From positions 1,984,001-2,048,000 of the forward strand of contig JAWWNJ010000023.1 of NCBI GenBank assembly GCA_037176885.1: a DNA stretch of 64,000 nt. Direction: 5' to 3'. A program made the position numbers and the translations under genes. Below the pieces are notes generated by a model. That model was not told the DNA's origin. It saw nothing but the letters and a program-made list of their open reading frames with translations, and ran no database searches. The stretch is from Favolaschia claudopus. Lineage: Eukaryota > Basidiomycota > Agaricomycetes > Agaricales > Mycenaceae. Of this stretch, positions 10,472 through 22,095 are shown piece by piece (the stretch's first letter is position 1; every line of letters begins with the position of its first letter).

Positions 10472-11260
10472 ATGAACCCACTGTCACGCCAGCCCTCCCA
10501 TGTCAGCGTACTTAGTTGGTGGTCCGACAGCAACCCAAGCCTTCAGAATCCCGCTACTATCAATCTTCACGCCGCAGCGAAACCTCTTCTCAAATTTCTT
10601 TACCGGCGGCAGGCTTTGCAGATCATCGAAAAAAATCGACGGTTGCCTCTCACCACCGAACTTCTGGACATTTATGGCTCATATCTACCGTACGTTTTCA
10701 CTGAAAGCCGACCTAGGCAAACTGGAAAAATCTCGCTATATAGATGGAACTACGTTTTGTGGTCAACCAAGGCAGCCATTCTTTCCAATATAACCCTGCG
10801 TGTCCGATTTGGATCCCGAAGTGACGCGTATTCCGTGGTTGAATCACCTGTCTTTTTGTTTATACCCGAAATGCTGGATTCACCCGACATTCCGACCCGC
10901 GCCCGCGCATCTGAGCTGTTGGGATGTTTGATACTGCACACTGGGGTCGGGGTCGTCCTAAAATTAGGCATGTGCTCAAGACTCGTTTCCCTCCTAAGGT
11001 CTCTTCCATTCAGACGTGTACGCCAGTGCTTGCTCATACTCAATCTCCAGCGACAAATCGGAGGTGGTCGTCGAACAGGCTGCATTTGCCTTGTCCGGAA
11101 TTGCGCAATCGTTGGACGGTGCAAAGGAGATAGCTCAAGCCAGTGGCTGGACTCTCGCTCCGCCCCTTTCTGGCTCTACTCTCCCTCGTATCCGAGAACT
11201 AATGGCCACCTTAGTGTTAAACCTCGAAAAACACTTGTACAGCGAGTCTGAGGTCATCAA
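10472..11260 (+). CDS. WWSDSNPNL/ARM-like family gene B
   Basis: Exon 1 is 10472-10689 (218 bp) with MNPLSRQPS, VLSWWSDSNPSL, ATINLHAAAKPL and FLYRRQA. A phase-2 intron (10690-10743) follows. Exon 2 (10744-10998, 255 bp) runs from WNYVLWSTKAAIL through VVESPVFLFIPEMLDSPDI to LVSLLR. After another phase-2 intron, exon 3 from 11051 carries SDKSEVVVEQAAFALSGIAQSLDGAKEI and ends in [15 protein letters not shown]. It is a minimal member with one internal exon. The usual C-terminal TGVSI segment and a stop codon are missing: the frame stays open into the trehalase coding sequence (to 11411). The 3' limit given is therefore approximate. The family's function is unknown. Confidence 0.75.
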
Positions 11261-13935
11261 AACTTGTGCTCATGGTCCCAACCAGAAGCTCCTCATCCTA
11301 CACGAAGCAATAGGTCCTCCTCTACCCATCACATTCATTGAAGATGACGCCGTGACCATTGATACGACCGATGGAGCCGAATCTTTCACTCGCCCTCGTG
11401 CATATAGTGACGTATGGTTGCTCTGCTCCTCCCCCAAGTCACCCTCAACTCACGACATTTCCATATAGCCCTGCTTACCCGGTTATACCCTCAGAACAGC
11501 ACGCGCTGGCCATCATCGTAAACGACGTATGTCCAATGATGAAAAAGCCGTCACTGCACCGCGACGTTTCCTCGTAGACGTCGAAGAGACCATCCGCGCC
11601 GTTCTGGAGCAAGAGGACACCCACGGCGACCTGCAGATCACTGTCGCTGACGCGAGACCAAAGTTGGTGACCATGAGAACAGCCACCAGCGACGGATTCA
11701 AGAGCTTTGACATTCGCGGCACATACATGCTGTCCAGCCTTGTACATGAGCTCGTGCTTGCTCGCGATAATCACCTCAAGCGCATTGTGCTTGACGAGCC
11801 TCTCCTCACAGAGAACCCCGTCGACCGCCTCTCACGGATGATCAAAATCTCGTTTTGGGACTCCCTGACACGCCGCATCGATGGGGATGGCTTGGAGACC
11901 ATTTCCGCAGACCCGAAAACCCGTACGGGGGGAGTCAACCCCCGCATCTATGTACCCCACGGGGAGCCCGCTATGGCGGAATATTACAGGCAAGTTGCCA
12001 GGAAGAAACCCCACGCGAATCTCGACGTGCAAGTCTTGCCCCACAAACCGGATGATCCGGGTTTTGTCAGGAGTCTCGATAACAAGCCGGGTATCTTGGC
12101 GTTGGCTATGAAAGAGGTCGACGGGACTCTGAAGGGTATTCCGTTCGTTGCCCCAGGCGCACGTTCCAATGAGGTATGTGTTTCTTGGTGTTTGTATCCC
12201 TCCCGTCTGATGGCTCCCGCAGCTCTACAATTGGGATTCGTACTTCATCACGCTCGGGTTACTGGTAGATGGTCAGGTGTCGTTGGCGCGGGGACTGGTC
12301 GACCACTTCATCTTCGAGATCAAGCATTATGGCAAAATTCTCAAGAGCTCGCGCTCTTCCGACCTCTGTCTCACTCAACCACCGTTCCTCACCGACATGG
12401 CTCTGCAAGTTTACAATCGGCTCGATCACTCGGATCTTGCTGCGAACCGCGCATGGCTGAAACGCGCCATCGAAGCAGCGATCAAGGAATACCACACCAT
12501 TTGGGTCGCCGAGCCTCGTATGGATCCTAAGACTGGCCTGTCACGTTTCCGTCCAGACGGCCTCGGTATTCCACCGGAGACGGAGGCGACACAGTTCGCG
12601 CACATCTTCGAGCCATACGCCCTCAAGCATGGGCTCTCCATCCCCGAGTTCGGCCAGAAGTACACCGACGGTTTGCTCAAGGAGCCCGAGCTGGACCAGT
12701 ACTTCCTGCACCATCGCGCCATGCAAGAGAGCGGGCATGATGACATTGTCAGCACGTCTCGGTTTGATGAACGCTGCGCAGATATGGGCACGATCGATCT
12801 ACAGGCGTTGCTGTACAAGTACGAGGTGGACATCGCGACGGTGATACGGGAAGTGTTTGATGATGAGCTGGAGATGGAGGAGGACTTTGCGTTGGCGCCG
12901 TTCCCGCCGTCGGTCGAGTCATATGCAAGGCCGCTTAGCACGCGCGAGCGCAGCAAGGCAAGGGCGCAGACGAGTGAGGAGTGGTTTGCGCGTGCGGAGT
13001 GGCGGAAGGGGGTGATTGATGAGTATTTGTGGGATAAGAGCAAGAGTATGTATTTCGACTATGATACGGTGAGGGAGGAGCAGAGCTCGTATGAGAGTGT
13101 TACGGTCTTCTGGGCGCTTTGGGCTGGATGTGCGAGTGAGGAACAGGCGTGGCTTCTTGTGTGCGTTACCTCTCTTTTTTGCTGTTCATCTCCTGAATGG
13201 TGTAAAGGACCAAATCGCTGAAGAAGTTCGAGGTCCTGGGAGGGTTGGTTCCCGGAACGGAGCAGTCCTGGCGTAAGATGTCGCGCAGGTCCACATCGAA
13301 TGTGCCGAGGGATCATCCGTACGGTTTTCATTGGTTGAATTTGATGTGCGCTCTATTCTGATCCTGTCCTCCAGTTACGCTTGGTGTGTTGCTCGTCCGT
13401 CTCCGGCCATCCGTTGCTAACGTTCTCGTAGGCCACCGCACCAAATAATGGCTTGGGTCGGACTGGAACGATATGGGTATCTCGAGGAGGCTCAGCGGCT
13501 TGCGTACCGATTCCTCTACATGTCTGTGTCGTCGTCGTCGTCATGGCCGTCATCTAAGCTGACATTGGTCTTAGGATGACAACCGCATTCGTTGACTACA
13601 ACGACGTCCTCCCTGCAAAGGTAACCAAATCAATCATCATTATCGCCATGAAGTCCAACCAACCCTACCTCTGTCAGTTTGACGCCATGAGGCACTCCCA
13701 TCTTGTCGATACCGAGTACAAAACCGAAGATATCGATTCGAAAATGGTCTCCCGTGTAGGCTTTGGGTGGACGAATGGTATTTCTGTCCCCACTCGTAGA
13801 CATCGACATTGACACCCGTCTCTCTTCTTAGCTGCGTATCAAGTCGGGCTCTCATTCCTTACGACGTACATGCGACGAGCGGTGTCTCTGTGCGCCCCGC
13901 CGGAAGTAGTGTTCCGTAGTGACGCGCGACAATGA
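11202..13935 (+). CDS. Neutral trehalase, GH37
   Basis: Predicted to hydrolyse trehalose to two glucoses in the cytosol. Exons: (11202)-11411, 11469-12173, 12223-13160, 13208-13333, 13432-13521, 13575-13620, 13678-13777 and 13832-13935. Recognisable blocks in order: [14 protein letters not shown] (a possible PKA site, as in fungal neutral trehalases), [12 protein letters not shown] (Ca-binding-like), [47 protein letters not shown]...[77 protein letters not shown]. The usual PGGRF and QWDYPYGWAP signatures are altered (PGARS; a [14 protein letters not shown] sequence). The start is uncertain: the only in-frame ATG (11202) lies inside sequence that resembles the ARM-like gene upstream. Confidence 0.85.
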
Positions 13936-14445
13936 TAGTAGGTTTGGTGCACGAATTCCATTGCGTTCCATGAAGACATTTCTTTGGGTGCGAGACGACG
14001 TACTAGTATGCGACGGACGATACGAGCGAGCTATGCCATGGTGTTCGTCCATTACTGCCTGAAAGGTTTGAGAGGGTTCCATGCAGGGAGCAGCGACGAC
14101 GGGCTCGAGATACTAGGAGGTCTGGCATCTGAAATGGAGAAGTCGCTGCCGTTGGGGCAAATACAATGGGATCTAGTAAGCACTTCACCGAAGAGGTATG
14201 AGCCTAGTTGCCGATTGTGCAGTAAACAAGCTCTGAGGCACAGCGGATTGTCGACAGTGGTTTGTTCTGATTGTGGCCCAAACGAACCGCACCCCTCTTT
14301 TTCAAGTCGCATGTGGTGCATCCTTTCCTTGGAATCTTTCCGTATGTCCTGTATGCTACACCCACGCTAATTATAGTCTATGGCATCTCGCTGTGCAACA
14401 GCCCATGTTAGCACCACAGCCTCGACGCTCTCTTCTGCCCCCACC
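13936..14445. other. Intergenic, nothing recognised
   Basis: This is the trehalase 3' region plus the promoter of ARM-like gene C. Open frames here have no conserved features. Confidence 0.5.
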
Positions 14446-16284
14446 ATGTATCCCTTAGTACGCCAGCCCTCAAGCTTTAGTGTTCACAGCTGGTGGTCCG
14501 ACAGCAACCCGAACCTCAAAGATTCTGCCACTATCAACCTCCATACTGTAGCGAAGCCGCTCGAGAAATATTTCTACCATCGGCAGGCGGTGAATATGAT
14601 GAAGAAGAAGAGGCATCAACCACTCGATAACGAATTATTGGAGGACTACGCCTCGTATCTGCCGTGCGCCCCCGCCTTCTAATTGATGGTCAATCGCTTC
14701 AACGAGCGGATGCGCTAGATGGAATTTTGTCTCAACGACGACCAAGAGCATGGTTTTGGACGAGCTAGGCAGTCGAGTCTCACGCAACCCTAGTGAAGCA
14801 GAGACAGTGTTCAAATCACGTCTTTTCGTTCGCCTCCAGCAACTTGAGGAACTCTTTGGTCGGGCGGACGAAACGCTTCGTCCAAGCAGCCTTCAGGAAG
14901 CGGCCGATGCTCTTGTCCAACGTGTCTATGTCATGACTTTGGCACGAATAAGTCGTGGCCAGCCGCTTTCATCGGAAGTAATGGAGGCATTTGCTTCACT
15001 GAATCTACCGTGAGTCTTGCATAAACGGCTCTTGCTCATTCACTGAAGGCTAGAATGCAGATGGAACTTTACCTCTTTGGAAATGATTCTTGATTGTATC
15101 GAACAGCAAATCCGGGATGACTCAGAAAGAGAGCCGCCTTCTGTCTTGTACCCAGAAATTGGGGACAAACCAGCATTGGAGGGCGATTTGGAGCCGCCTT
15201 CTGTCTTGTGCCCAGAAATTGGGGACAAACCAGAATTGGAGCCGCCTTCTGTGTTGTGCCCAGAAAACCAGCACAAATCAGATTCAGAGCTGCCTGCTGG
15301 CTTGGACCCTCTTCCCATGATCTCTCTAGCCCGCCAGCACTCCCGAGACACTGACAGTGTTTACAGCTGGTGGTCTGACAGCAACCCAAACTTGAGCGCG
15401 CCCACTGTCTATATATTCAAACCTCTCAAGTTTCTTTACCATCGCCAGGCTACAAGGATGATCAGAGAGCACCGTGGACAGCCACTCTCCGCTGAAGTGC
15501 TAGAAGTATACAGCTCGTATCTGGGGTTCGTATTTTGACTACAATGCGCGCCGGAATAGTTCACCCAGAGTTTACAGATACAAATATATCTTGGATTCTA
15601 CCAAGACAATGCTTTTATCGGATTTATATTTTCGTGCAATGAAATCGCAGAGTGAAGCCCTCACAATGGTCGATTCCTCCGTGTTCCTAGTAGATCTCCC
15701 ATACATGCAGCCGAAGGAATCGGACAGTCATCTCGAAAGTTCTGAGCTTGGTCCCGAGGAACAAGTCATGCAGACTGCCGCAAAACGACTCGTGAAACCT
15801 CTTTATCACAGTCTGGTTTGCACTTTTCTCGAACAAAATAGCGGTCAGCCCCTCTCCGCCGATATATTAGTGAAATATGTGTCTTACTTGCAGTACGTGT
15901 GATATATCTTCTAATTGTCATCATTGTATTGAAAGAGTTGACAGAGAATGCTGTGTTCCACAGTCGACCAAATTCACAATTGTGAATGACCTCTACCATC
16001 GCGCTAAACAAGTTCGGGGTGATGCGCAGGCAATAATCGACTCGCCTGTTGTCCTGCATCTGAAACAGATGCTTCACACGTTAGATGGCCAGGAGGGCAC
16101 GGTCACTCTCCAGACTATTATTCGCTTTCTGATGCAGGAATTATATCATTACCAGCAGACTTCAAACCTTTCTACCATGGTTCGAGAGGTCCTGGAAGGG
16201 TGGACAGAGTCCGAGTCCTCGAATTCCGATGCAAACTTAAAGCAGCTGTTCCACGCCATGTTGGGAGGCCGAATAGCGGCATGA
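14446..16284 (+). CDS. WWSDSNPNL/ARM-like family gene C, apparent fusion of two paralogs (542 aa)
   Basis: Exons: 14446-14663 (218 bp), 14719-15009 (291), 15061-15525 (465), 15578-15892 (315) and 15945-16284. All introns are phase 2. Exon 1 has VHSWWSDSNPNLKD and ATINLHTVAKPL. Exon 2 is a typical internal module (WNFVSTTTKSMVL to AFASLNLP). Exon 3 begins as an internal module (WNFTSLEMIL), passes through three in-frame tandem repeats with EPPSVL/PEIGDKP, then holds a second N-terminal-type segment (MISLARQHS, VYSWWSDSNPNL, FLYHRQA). Exons 4 and 5 are further modules. The final armadillo-like exon is replaced by a short ESESSNSDANLKQLFHAMLGG tail. The alternative is two genes, the second starting at the ATG at 15317, but the open frame and splice phases favour one. 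Confidence 0.7.
15132..15285 (+). repeat. Three in-frame tandem repeats inside ARM-like gene C
   Basis: Three copies of a unit starting GAGCCGCCTTCTGT, spaced 57 and then 48 bp, encode (L)EPPSVL(Y/C)PE(I/N) followed by GDKP or a diverged form. They lie between a truncated internal module and a second N-terminal-type segment. The first two units are nearly identical, which suggests recent duplication. Confidence 0.8.
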
Positions 16285-17276
16285 TTCCAAGGTGGGCCAC
16301 TCTCTCTGAGTCTGACGGTTCTGGAAATCAAACTGAAGGATGAATGTGGTGTGACAGGTCTTACAAGACAAAAAGAAAGTTGTAACCAAATGCATACGGA
16401 GTTCAGCCTCGGGTAACCACGAACATTCATATCAGTACTGACATTCAAAGCCTAGGACGGTTGTTCAGTGGTCATGTATTTCAGTGCAGAGATTCCGTTC
16501 ATTGTCATGAGCTTGATAGTGCAGACATAGTGCAGACATTACCAGATGAATAAGAACTTCTACTAGCAGAGAGCACGCGTCAAAAAATCAGGGACCGTCA
16601 GAGTAGGGTTTTTGAAACAGTTCACAAGGCGTACCGCAACAAGTACACTCACTACTAAGAGGTAGTGCCCACGAGGCAATAATAATGGCGGAGAAAGACC
16701 AGGGAAAATCGTCTGTGGTTGGTAGATTCAAGTGTGGATTTGCGGGGTATATATATAGTGGCAGATGCATCTAGCATCGAGCCATAGAGCATAAAGAAAC
16801 AAGCTATCTACATACTCAGAAAGAAAAGGAAAGAGAAGAAGCCGCGCGGGTGTCGGGGAGGAGGGTGAGGAGTATATGGTCATTGACAAGAAAGTCAAGA
16901 AATTTATCGTCTCGCAAAACCGCCTCTGGAGGCGATTCTGCATCGGGTTTCAAGTCGTAATGGTTATTCGACGTGGCAAGGAGTACAAGTACAGACAGTA
17001 TGGTAGGAATTATCGTCCGTATAGATACACGTATTCATTGGCATGGCGAGTAGACTACAACAGTACAAGGAGGGGAGGGAACGGAGTGTCGAGCATAGAA
17101 AGCAAAACATTTACGTAGAAAACCGGAGGAAAGGGATTCGGGATTCAATCAAGAGGAAGAGATGGGTAGGGGCTGATTCCAGGAAGAAGGGACGAAGGAG
17201 AGCGGAGATATATGGTATGGTATTAATAATCCAGGGAGGTATCGTAGAGAGGGATAAGGGGAAGGGGAGCAGCGAA
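16285..17276. other. Intergenic, no supported gene
   Basis: Open frames are short and basic, without conserved motifs. At 16588-16622 a segment (GGGACCGTCAGAGTAGGGTT) resembles one terminus of the MITE at 380-620, without a visible partner end. A purine-rich stretch covers about 16800-17200. Confidence 0.5.
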
Positions 17277-17952
17277 TCACTCCCCGTGTCTGCCCAAAGA
17301 GCGAGCATCGCGGCCCACGATGCGGGCAATAGCATTTTTCGCTTTCGCGCGTTGCGTTCTACACCATCGTCAGCTTCAGACTCTCACAGAAGAAAAAGCA
17401 AAACACTCACTCTCCAGCAGCCTCGCCCTCCAACTCTTTCACACTGTCCAACGCATCCTTTACCCTCGCCCGCGCATGCAGCACCGCCCGATCCGCCTCG
17501 GCTTCTGCCTCCGCAGCATCAGCGATCTTCTTCCGGGCGCTAATGACGGTGGGGTCCTGCGAAGCGATACGGCGCTTGAGGGCGGTAGTAAGCAAGGATG
17601 TGCCGCCGTTAGACTTGACTGAGCCCGTCCCGGATTTCACAGACATGGCTTTCGAGTTGACGGAGGCCGGAGACGTCGGCGGCGTCGACGCCGAGACGGA
17701 GCGACGCGACGACGCGAGTGATTCTGCGCTTCGTCGTCGGCCGAAGAAGAAACCGCTCCTGACGGAAGCAGCGTCGGACGCCGTGTCGGCCGTGGTTTCG
17801 GTGCGGTGGGAGGCGGCGGAGTGGTAGGAGGAGTTACCGGCTGTGGTGGTTGAGGGTGAGCGGAGGGAGCTCCATTTGAATCCGGTTTTTGGTGGGGGTG
17901 TTGGGGGTGCGGGTGGAGGTTGTTCAGCTGGACGAGACTGGAAGAGCGGCAT
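17277..17952 (-). CDS. Ser-rich protein of unknown function (207 aa)
   Basis: Two exons: 17952-17411 and 17358-17277, joined by a 52-bp intron that restores frame. The N-terminus is Pro-rich (AEQPPPAPPTPPPKTGFKW). The middle is Ser/Thr-rich with SVRSGFFFGRRRSAESLASS and SVKSGTGSVKSNGG. The second half is a charged helix (ARKKIADAAEAEAEADRAVL, VKDALDSVKELEGEA) continuing into exon 2 as RAKAKNAIARIVGRDARSLGRHG. I do not recognise the family. The conserved-looking helical tail suggests a coiled-coil scaffold or phosphoregulated protein; this is inference. Confidence 0.65.
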
Positions 17953-18253
17953 TGGTTTTGGTGGAGACGACTTGTTGGAGAAGTTGGGGTATAAAAGGTG
18001 GATTTTTGCGATGAGGTCATAGCGCCAACAAACCGCAAGGCAACAAAAGGTGGAGTTGACGCGTTGTCGAGTTAACTGCTTTCACGTGAACTTATTATGG
18101 ATGGCAGGGCTACGTTGAGGAGGCCGAGCTTGGCTTGAGCAGCAAGAGAAGAAAACGACGAAGAAAAGGAAGAGAGACGGTCATCAGAAAGCTGGAGTAA
18201 ACAGACCGGAGTTTGCCGCGTTCACGCACCAGCATCTGAAGATGAGGAATGGT

Positions 18254-18863
18254 CAAAAGGATGGGAGTGGGACTCGGGTAAACCCCGGATAAAGGCTGAT
18301 AGTGGGACTCGGATGCTCGGAAAGGGAGATTTAAGGTCTGATAGTGGGACTCGGCTTTCCGGCACATCAGAAGAAATGATTGAGATCAATGGCACGTAAT
18401 TAGGAGAAAAAACACGCCCCGACCCTTTAAAATATTCCTGGCCCCACGCAGTGGGCCTCCGCGGCGAGCGGTAGCACCACGCAGTGGGCCCAGCGGCGAG
18501 CGACAGCACCACGCAGTGGGCCTAGCGGCGAGCGTCAAGGGGGGTCCGCGGGGGTCTCCCCCGCTACATGAATCAAATTTTCACAATAAACAATAAAAAT
18601 AACTCGAGATACTGAATATAACTCATAAAATATGCCGTCAGGCTCAAGGAGGGGGGTCTGGGGGGAACTACGTTCCGACCAGAATTTTTTCAGCTTAGAA
18701 ATACACCCAGAAAGTGATTAAACACATTAAATACACGTTTCGGCTCTAAATGCCGAGGATTGATGCAATGTTGATGTGTTGATCCAGCGTTGATTGCTTG
18801 TGATGCAAAAGACATCAACAGTGGGACTCGCTTAAATAGCCGAGTCCCACTCCCATCCTTTTG
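18254..18863. mobile_element. Non-autonomous TIR element with internal tandem repeats
   Basis: Positions 18254-18277 (CAAAAGGATGGGAGTGGGAC...) recur inverted at 18840-18863 with no mismatch over 24 bp. The interior carries repeated GTGGGACTCGG words (18266, 18301, 18344 regions) and a three-copy tandem repeat (18444-18536). It has no open frame of note and no clear target duplication. MITE-like; superfamily not assigned. Confidence 0.65.
18444..18536. repeat. Three-copy tandem repeat, unit about 31-33 bp
   Basis: The unit CACGCAGTGGGCC plus AGCGGCGAGCG occurs at about 18445, 18478 and 18509. It is GC-rich, with partial dyads, and lies inside the TIR element. Confidence 0.75.
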
Positions 18864-19053
18864 GCATATACTCTCTGAAGATCTGAAGTTGAACATCTAG
18901 CCAAATGATAAATCGGATTCGACATTCAATGTTTGATACAAACTCTGGCACTAGCATTCGCCGTCTGTTGGTCCGCAGCTCCTTCCAGCCCAGATCTGCA
19001 ACCCACGATGACATATACTTAGTATCAACCAAGGGCAGTCCAGCGACTCGGAG

Positions 19054-21037
19054 TCAGAGCCGCCGGTTCAATAGTCTCAACTTCCAAACAACATCTCCAG
19101 ACGGAGTCTCCTCCCGCGAGACACATGCACCAGTCAATTCACTGCCATGTGTCGCAAGTTGTCCCATCAGCTCTGAGGTTAAATCTTGGGTTATAGCGGT
19201 TTCGCAGAGACTGTCCGTCCCACTAGTGATCGAGACAAATCTCACCGGCCGCCAGAGCGGCCATATGTAAGTCATTGTGTCGCTTACGTCTGAAAAGATG
19301 GCATGGACGATGGCTTGTGCTCCGTCCAGGGATATGGCAATTTTTGATAATGAGAATGTTGCTTGTTCGACAGCGAAATCCGCGTCGTTGCTGGAGATGA
19401 ACTTCATGTCAACGAAAATCAGCAAATGATTCACCATAAAACTGACCGGAAGATATTGACTAGCTTCGGGCACGGATTCAACTCCAAGACGCTGGCGTGC
19501 GATGCCAGATGCCCGAGCAGCTTGCAAGTCAATGCTCGAGTCCCTATATGTGGTGAGTCGAGCAATTCTCCTAGAAGGGCGAAGACAGGAGAGACGACTA
19601 CTGCCTGTGCGTTACTCGGTAGTTGCTGAGCTCGGAAATCCAGCTGCGATAGGAGAATCATCTTGGTTTCCCATGAAATACAAGTTGATCTACTCGCGAG
19701 ATCCTTCTTAGTGAAAGATCGGGGCTGTATACAAGGCGACACATACGATAAAGACAAATACGACGCATAGGCCTGCAATATCGTAGCGCTCAGACGTTTG
19801 TCGCGGGTCTTGGCTTCATGCGACAAAACCTGTTGGTGGTACAAAGCCGACAGTAGAGCTTGAGCAGCAGCTGTCAAAATGCTTGTCTGCTGCTTTTCTC
19901 GAGATTCGAGAACGTGCTGGACACGCGAGAACACAGGGGAATCGACCACTGCTTGAGCTTCACTATCATCTGTACAAGCTCGGCTTTTCAAGTCGTCGAA
20001 TATCGTCGCCTTGGTCGAGTCTGAGATCGACGGCAATCTACATGAGTTAGAGCTCAGGCTCATCATTCACCGACCCAGCATAAATAGTAACGGAAACGTA
20101 CGTCAGATATGCTGCATATTTGTCTAACAAATTAGCAGAAAGAGGCACGTCTTGGCTCTTGTGGATCAACGCCGAGACTATGGTATGATGCAAACATTGA
20201 ATGACATATTTCGCGGCGGCAGCCAGGGCGAGTGCTTCTCTATCTTGATTCTCAGGCTTAATTTCAGGGAATTCGACCATTTGCTGGAGGATACATAGAA
20301 CGGGAGAATTGAGCACCGCCTGGGTGTCGCTCTCAACGGAAGCCCGGGATTTCAGCGTGGACAGCAACAATCCTTTTGTTGACCATGAAAGAAGATTCCA
20401 ACTATCCACATTACTTAGCGTCGTATATCCTTAGACGAAGTAAGCCAAGGCTTACGACAAATATGCGGCATATCCGTCCAATATTCCTGTTGATAAAGGC
20501 TGCTGGGAATTCTTTTGAATGAAGCTCAAGGCCTCTTTATGATGAAGAGATTCCATGAGAGGTCTGCCGGCGATTTGCAAAGTGATCGCTTCCCGGTCCC
20601 GATTCTGGTCATCCAGCGTCCATTCGAGCATCTGTTGGAGTTGAATAAAAATGGGAGAGTCCACTATGACCTGTGCATTGCTGGGAACGCGTGCTCGTTC
20701 TTCCAGCTCGGACAATATGAGTGCTTTGGTCGATGTGGAGACGAAGTTCCATCTGGTAATTCCATCGGAGGCTTGTCAAGAAAGCCAACGAGGAGGCAAG
20801 CATGAAAACATACGGTAGGTAAGACGCATAAATATCCAGCAATTCGTCTGTAAGAGGCCCGAAGCGGTTTTTCTTGATGATATCCACAGCTTGTCGATGA
20901 TGAAGAAACCGCATGAGAGGCTTGGCTGCTGAGTGAAGGTTGATGGTTGCAGGACCCTGCAGGTTTGGATTGCTGTCGGACCACCAGCTGTGGATGCTTG
21001 AGCGCGTTGTCCGCCGAGTCAAGGGCTGCTGCTGCAT
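19054..21037 (-). CDS. WWSDSNPNL/ARM-like family gene E, four internal exons (563 aa)
   Basis: Exons: 21037-20814 (224 bp), 20752-20456 (297), 20401-20102 (300), 20037-19747 (291), 19689-19447 (243) and 19390-19054. Every intron is phase 2, and every internal exon is a multiple of three long. Exon 1 has IHSWWSDSNPNLQG, ATINLHSAAKPL and FLHHRQA. Internal modules start WNFVSTSTKALIL, WNLLSWSTKGLLL, LPSISDSTKATIF and CISWETKMIL. Most end LSA..LD.YAAYL. The fifth exon ends LELNPCPKLVNIFR. The last carries NDADFAVEQATFSLSKIAISLDGAQAI. This is the longest intact member and the best template for the family. Helical, armadillo-like repeats are inferred from the pattern; function is unknown. Confidence 0.85.
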
Positions 21038-22095
21038 CGTGCGTGGCGACGGAGAAGTCAGACTGTTAATCGGGTACAGCGCAGCCAAACCCTGGAGGGA
21101 AAAGGAACAGCTACTGATCTGAATCTGGATGAGAATCATTGGGTGTCAGTGAGCCAGACATCAATCGTTCGGCCCTAAGACGAGATGCATATGCCAGTCT
21201 TGCTGTGCGTGTCCGTTGTCCAACGAAATCTGCTGAGTGTCTTGATGCCCTAGTGGCAGTGCCCGCGCAATGCTAGACTATGACTAGAGTGGCTCGACTG
21301 TTAGCCTGTTCGATGCGAGAAGTTGAACTAAGCTGGCTGTAGTATTATTGACTCGGAGGCTGCGAGGGTTTATTTGGGATTTATTTGTTCGTGTTTCCGG
21401 TTTTGATCTGATTTACACTTTTGCTTTGCTCCTGCGACATTAAAATTTGGCACATATGCGTTGACTGTCTGACTCCCACCACACGGCTCTAACACTTTCG
21501 CCATGAAATCAAACACCATCTCTATAGCCACGGAAAAGAAACGACTTTGTTCGCCAACACCGCGACACGTTTGCCAAGGCCCAAAACTCGGTTTTCTTGT
21601 ATGGGTCCTTCTAGTTGGCTCGGAGAACGACTGCCTGCCAGAGTCCTGTCGTCACCTGGTATAAAGACTCGTTAAAGAGACTAGTTTTTTCGTACCTTTC
21701 GGCGCATTCGGACTTTCCAACCTGGTTTCTGCTATTACACATTTACAGTACTCCAATGAGGAGTCGGCGACGTCGTGGCCCGTCAAAAACTGGACACCAA
21801 TGGTGAAACTGAACATTAATGGCGGAACGAGTCAAATCCCGCACTTTCAGTGTACCAATGCTGATTGGAGCTCACCTCTTTAGCTTGGGCACGAGCGATG
21901 TCCTTAGTCCTAGGTCAAGGCCGTATTCACTCAAATTCGGTTCACCAGTCGTTCTCTGAAATCCCTCGACTCCACAACATGAGCCGACACACCTTTTGAA
22001 CTGGGAGGATCGGATCGCCGAACTTGGAGGTCAGCTGAATGGAAAACAGAAAATTGCACCGCCCTCATCAACAGCAATTCTTCCCTTCTCCCACC
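21038..22095. other. Divergent intergenic region between ARM-like genes E and F
   Basis: The two family genes are transcribed away from each other across about 1.06 kb. No gene, RNA or clear repeat is seen. Confidence 0.55.

Larger units (their letters stand above)
17953..19053. other. Intergenic, mostly a TIR element
   Basis: The main content is the inverted-repeat element at 18254-18863. No coding frame is supported on either strand. Confidence 0.6.

Noticed and set aside
12426..13043. 205-codon minus-strand Ser-rich frame
   Set aside because: It is antisense to the trehalase catalytic region, with no motif of its own.
15132..15285. Possible CRISPR-like array
   Set aside because: The repeats are contiguous and protein-coding with no unique spacers, in a eukaryotic exon.
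16876..17543. Basic plus-strand frames near 17 kb
   Set aside because: Low-complexity purine-rich DNA; no conserved motif, and it partly overlaps the better-supported minus-strand Ser-rich gene.
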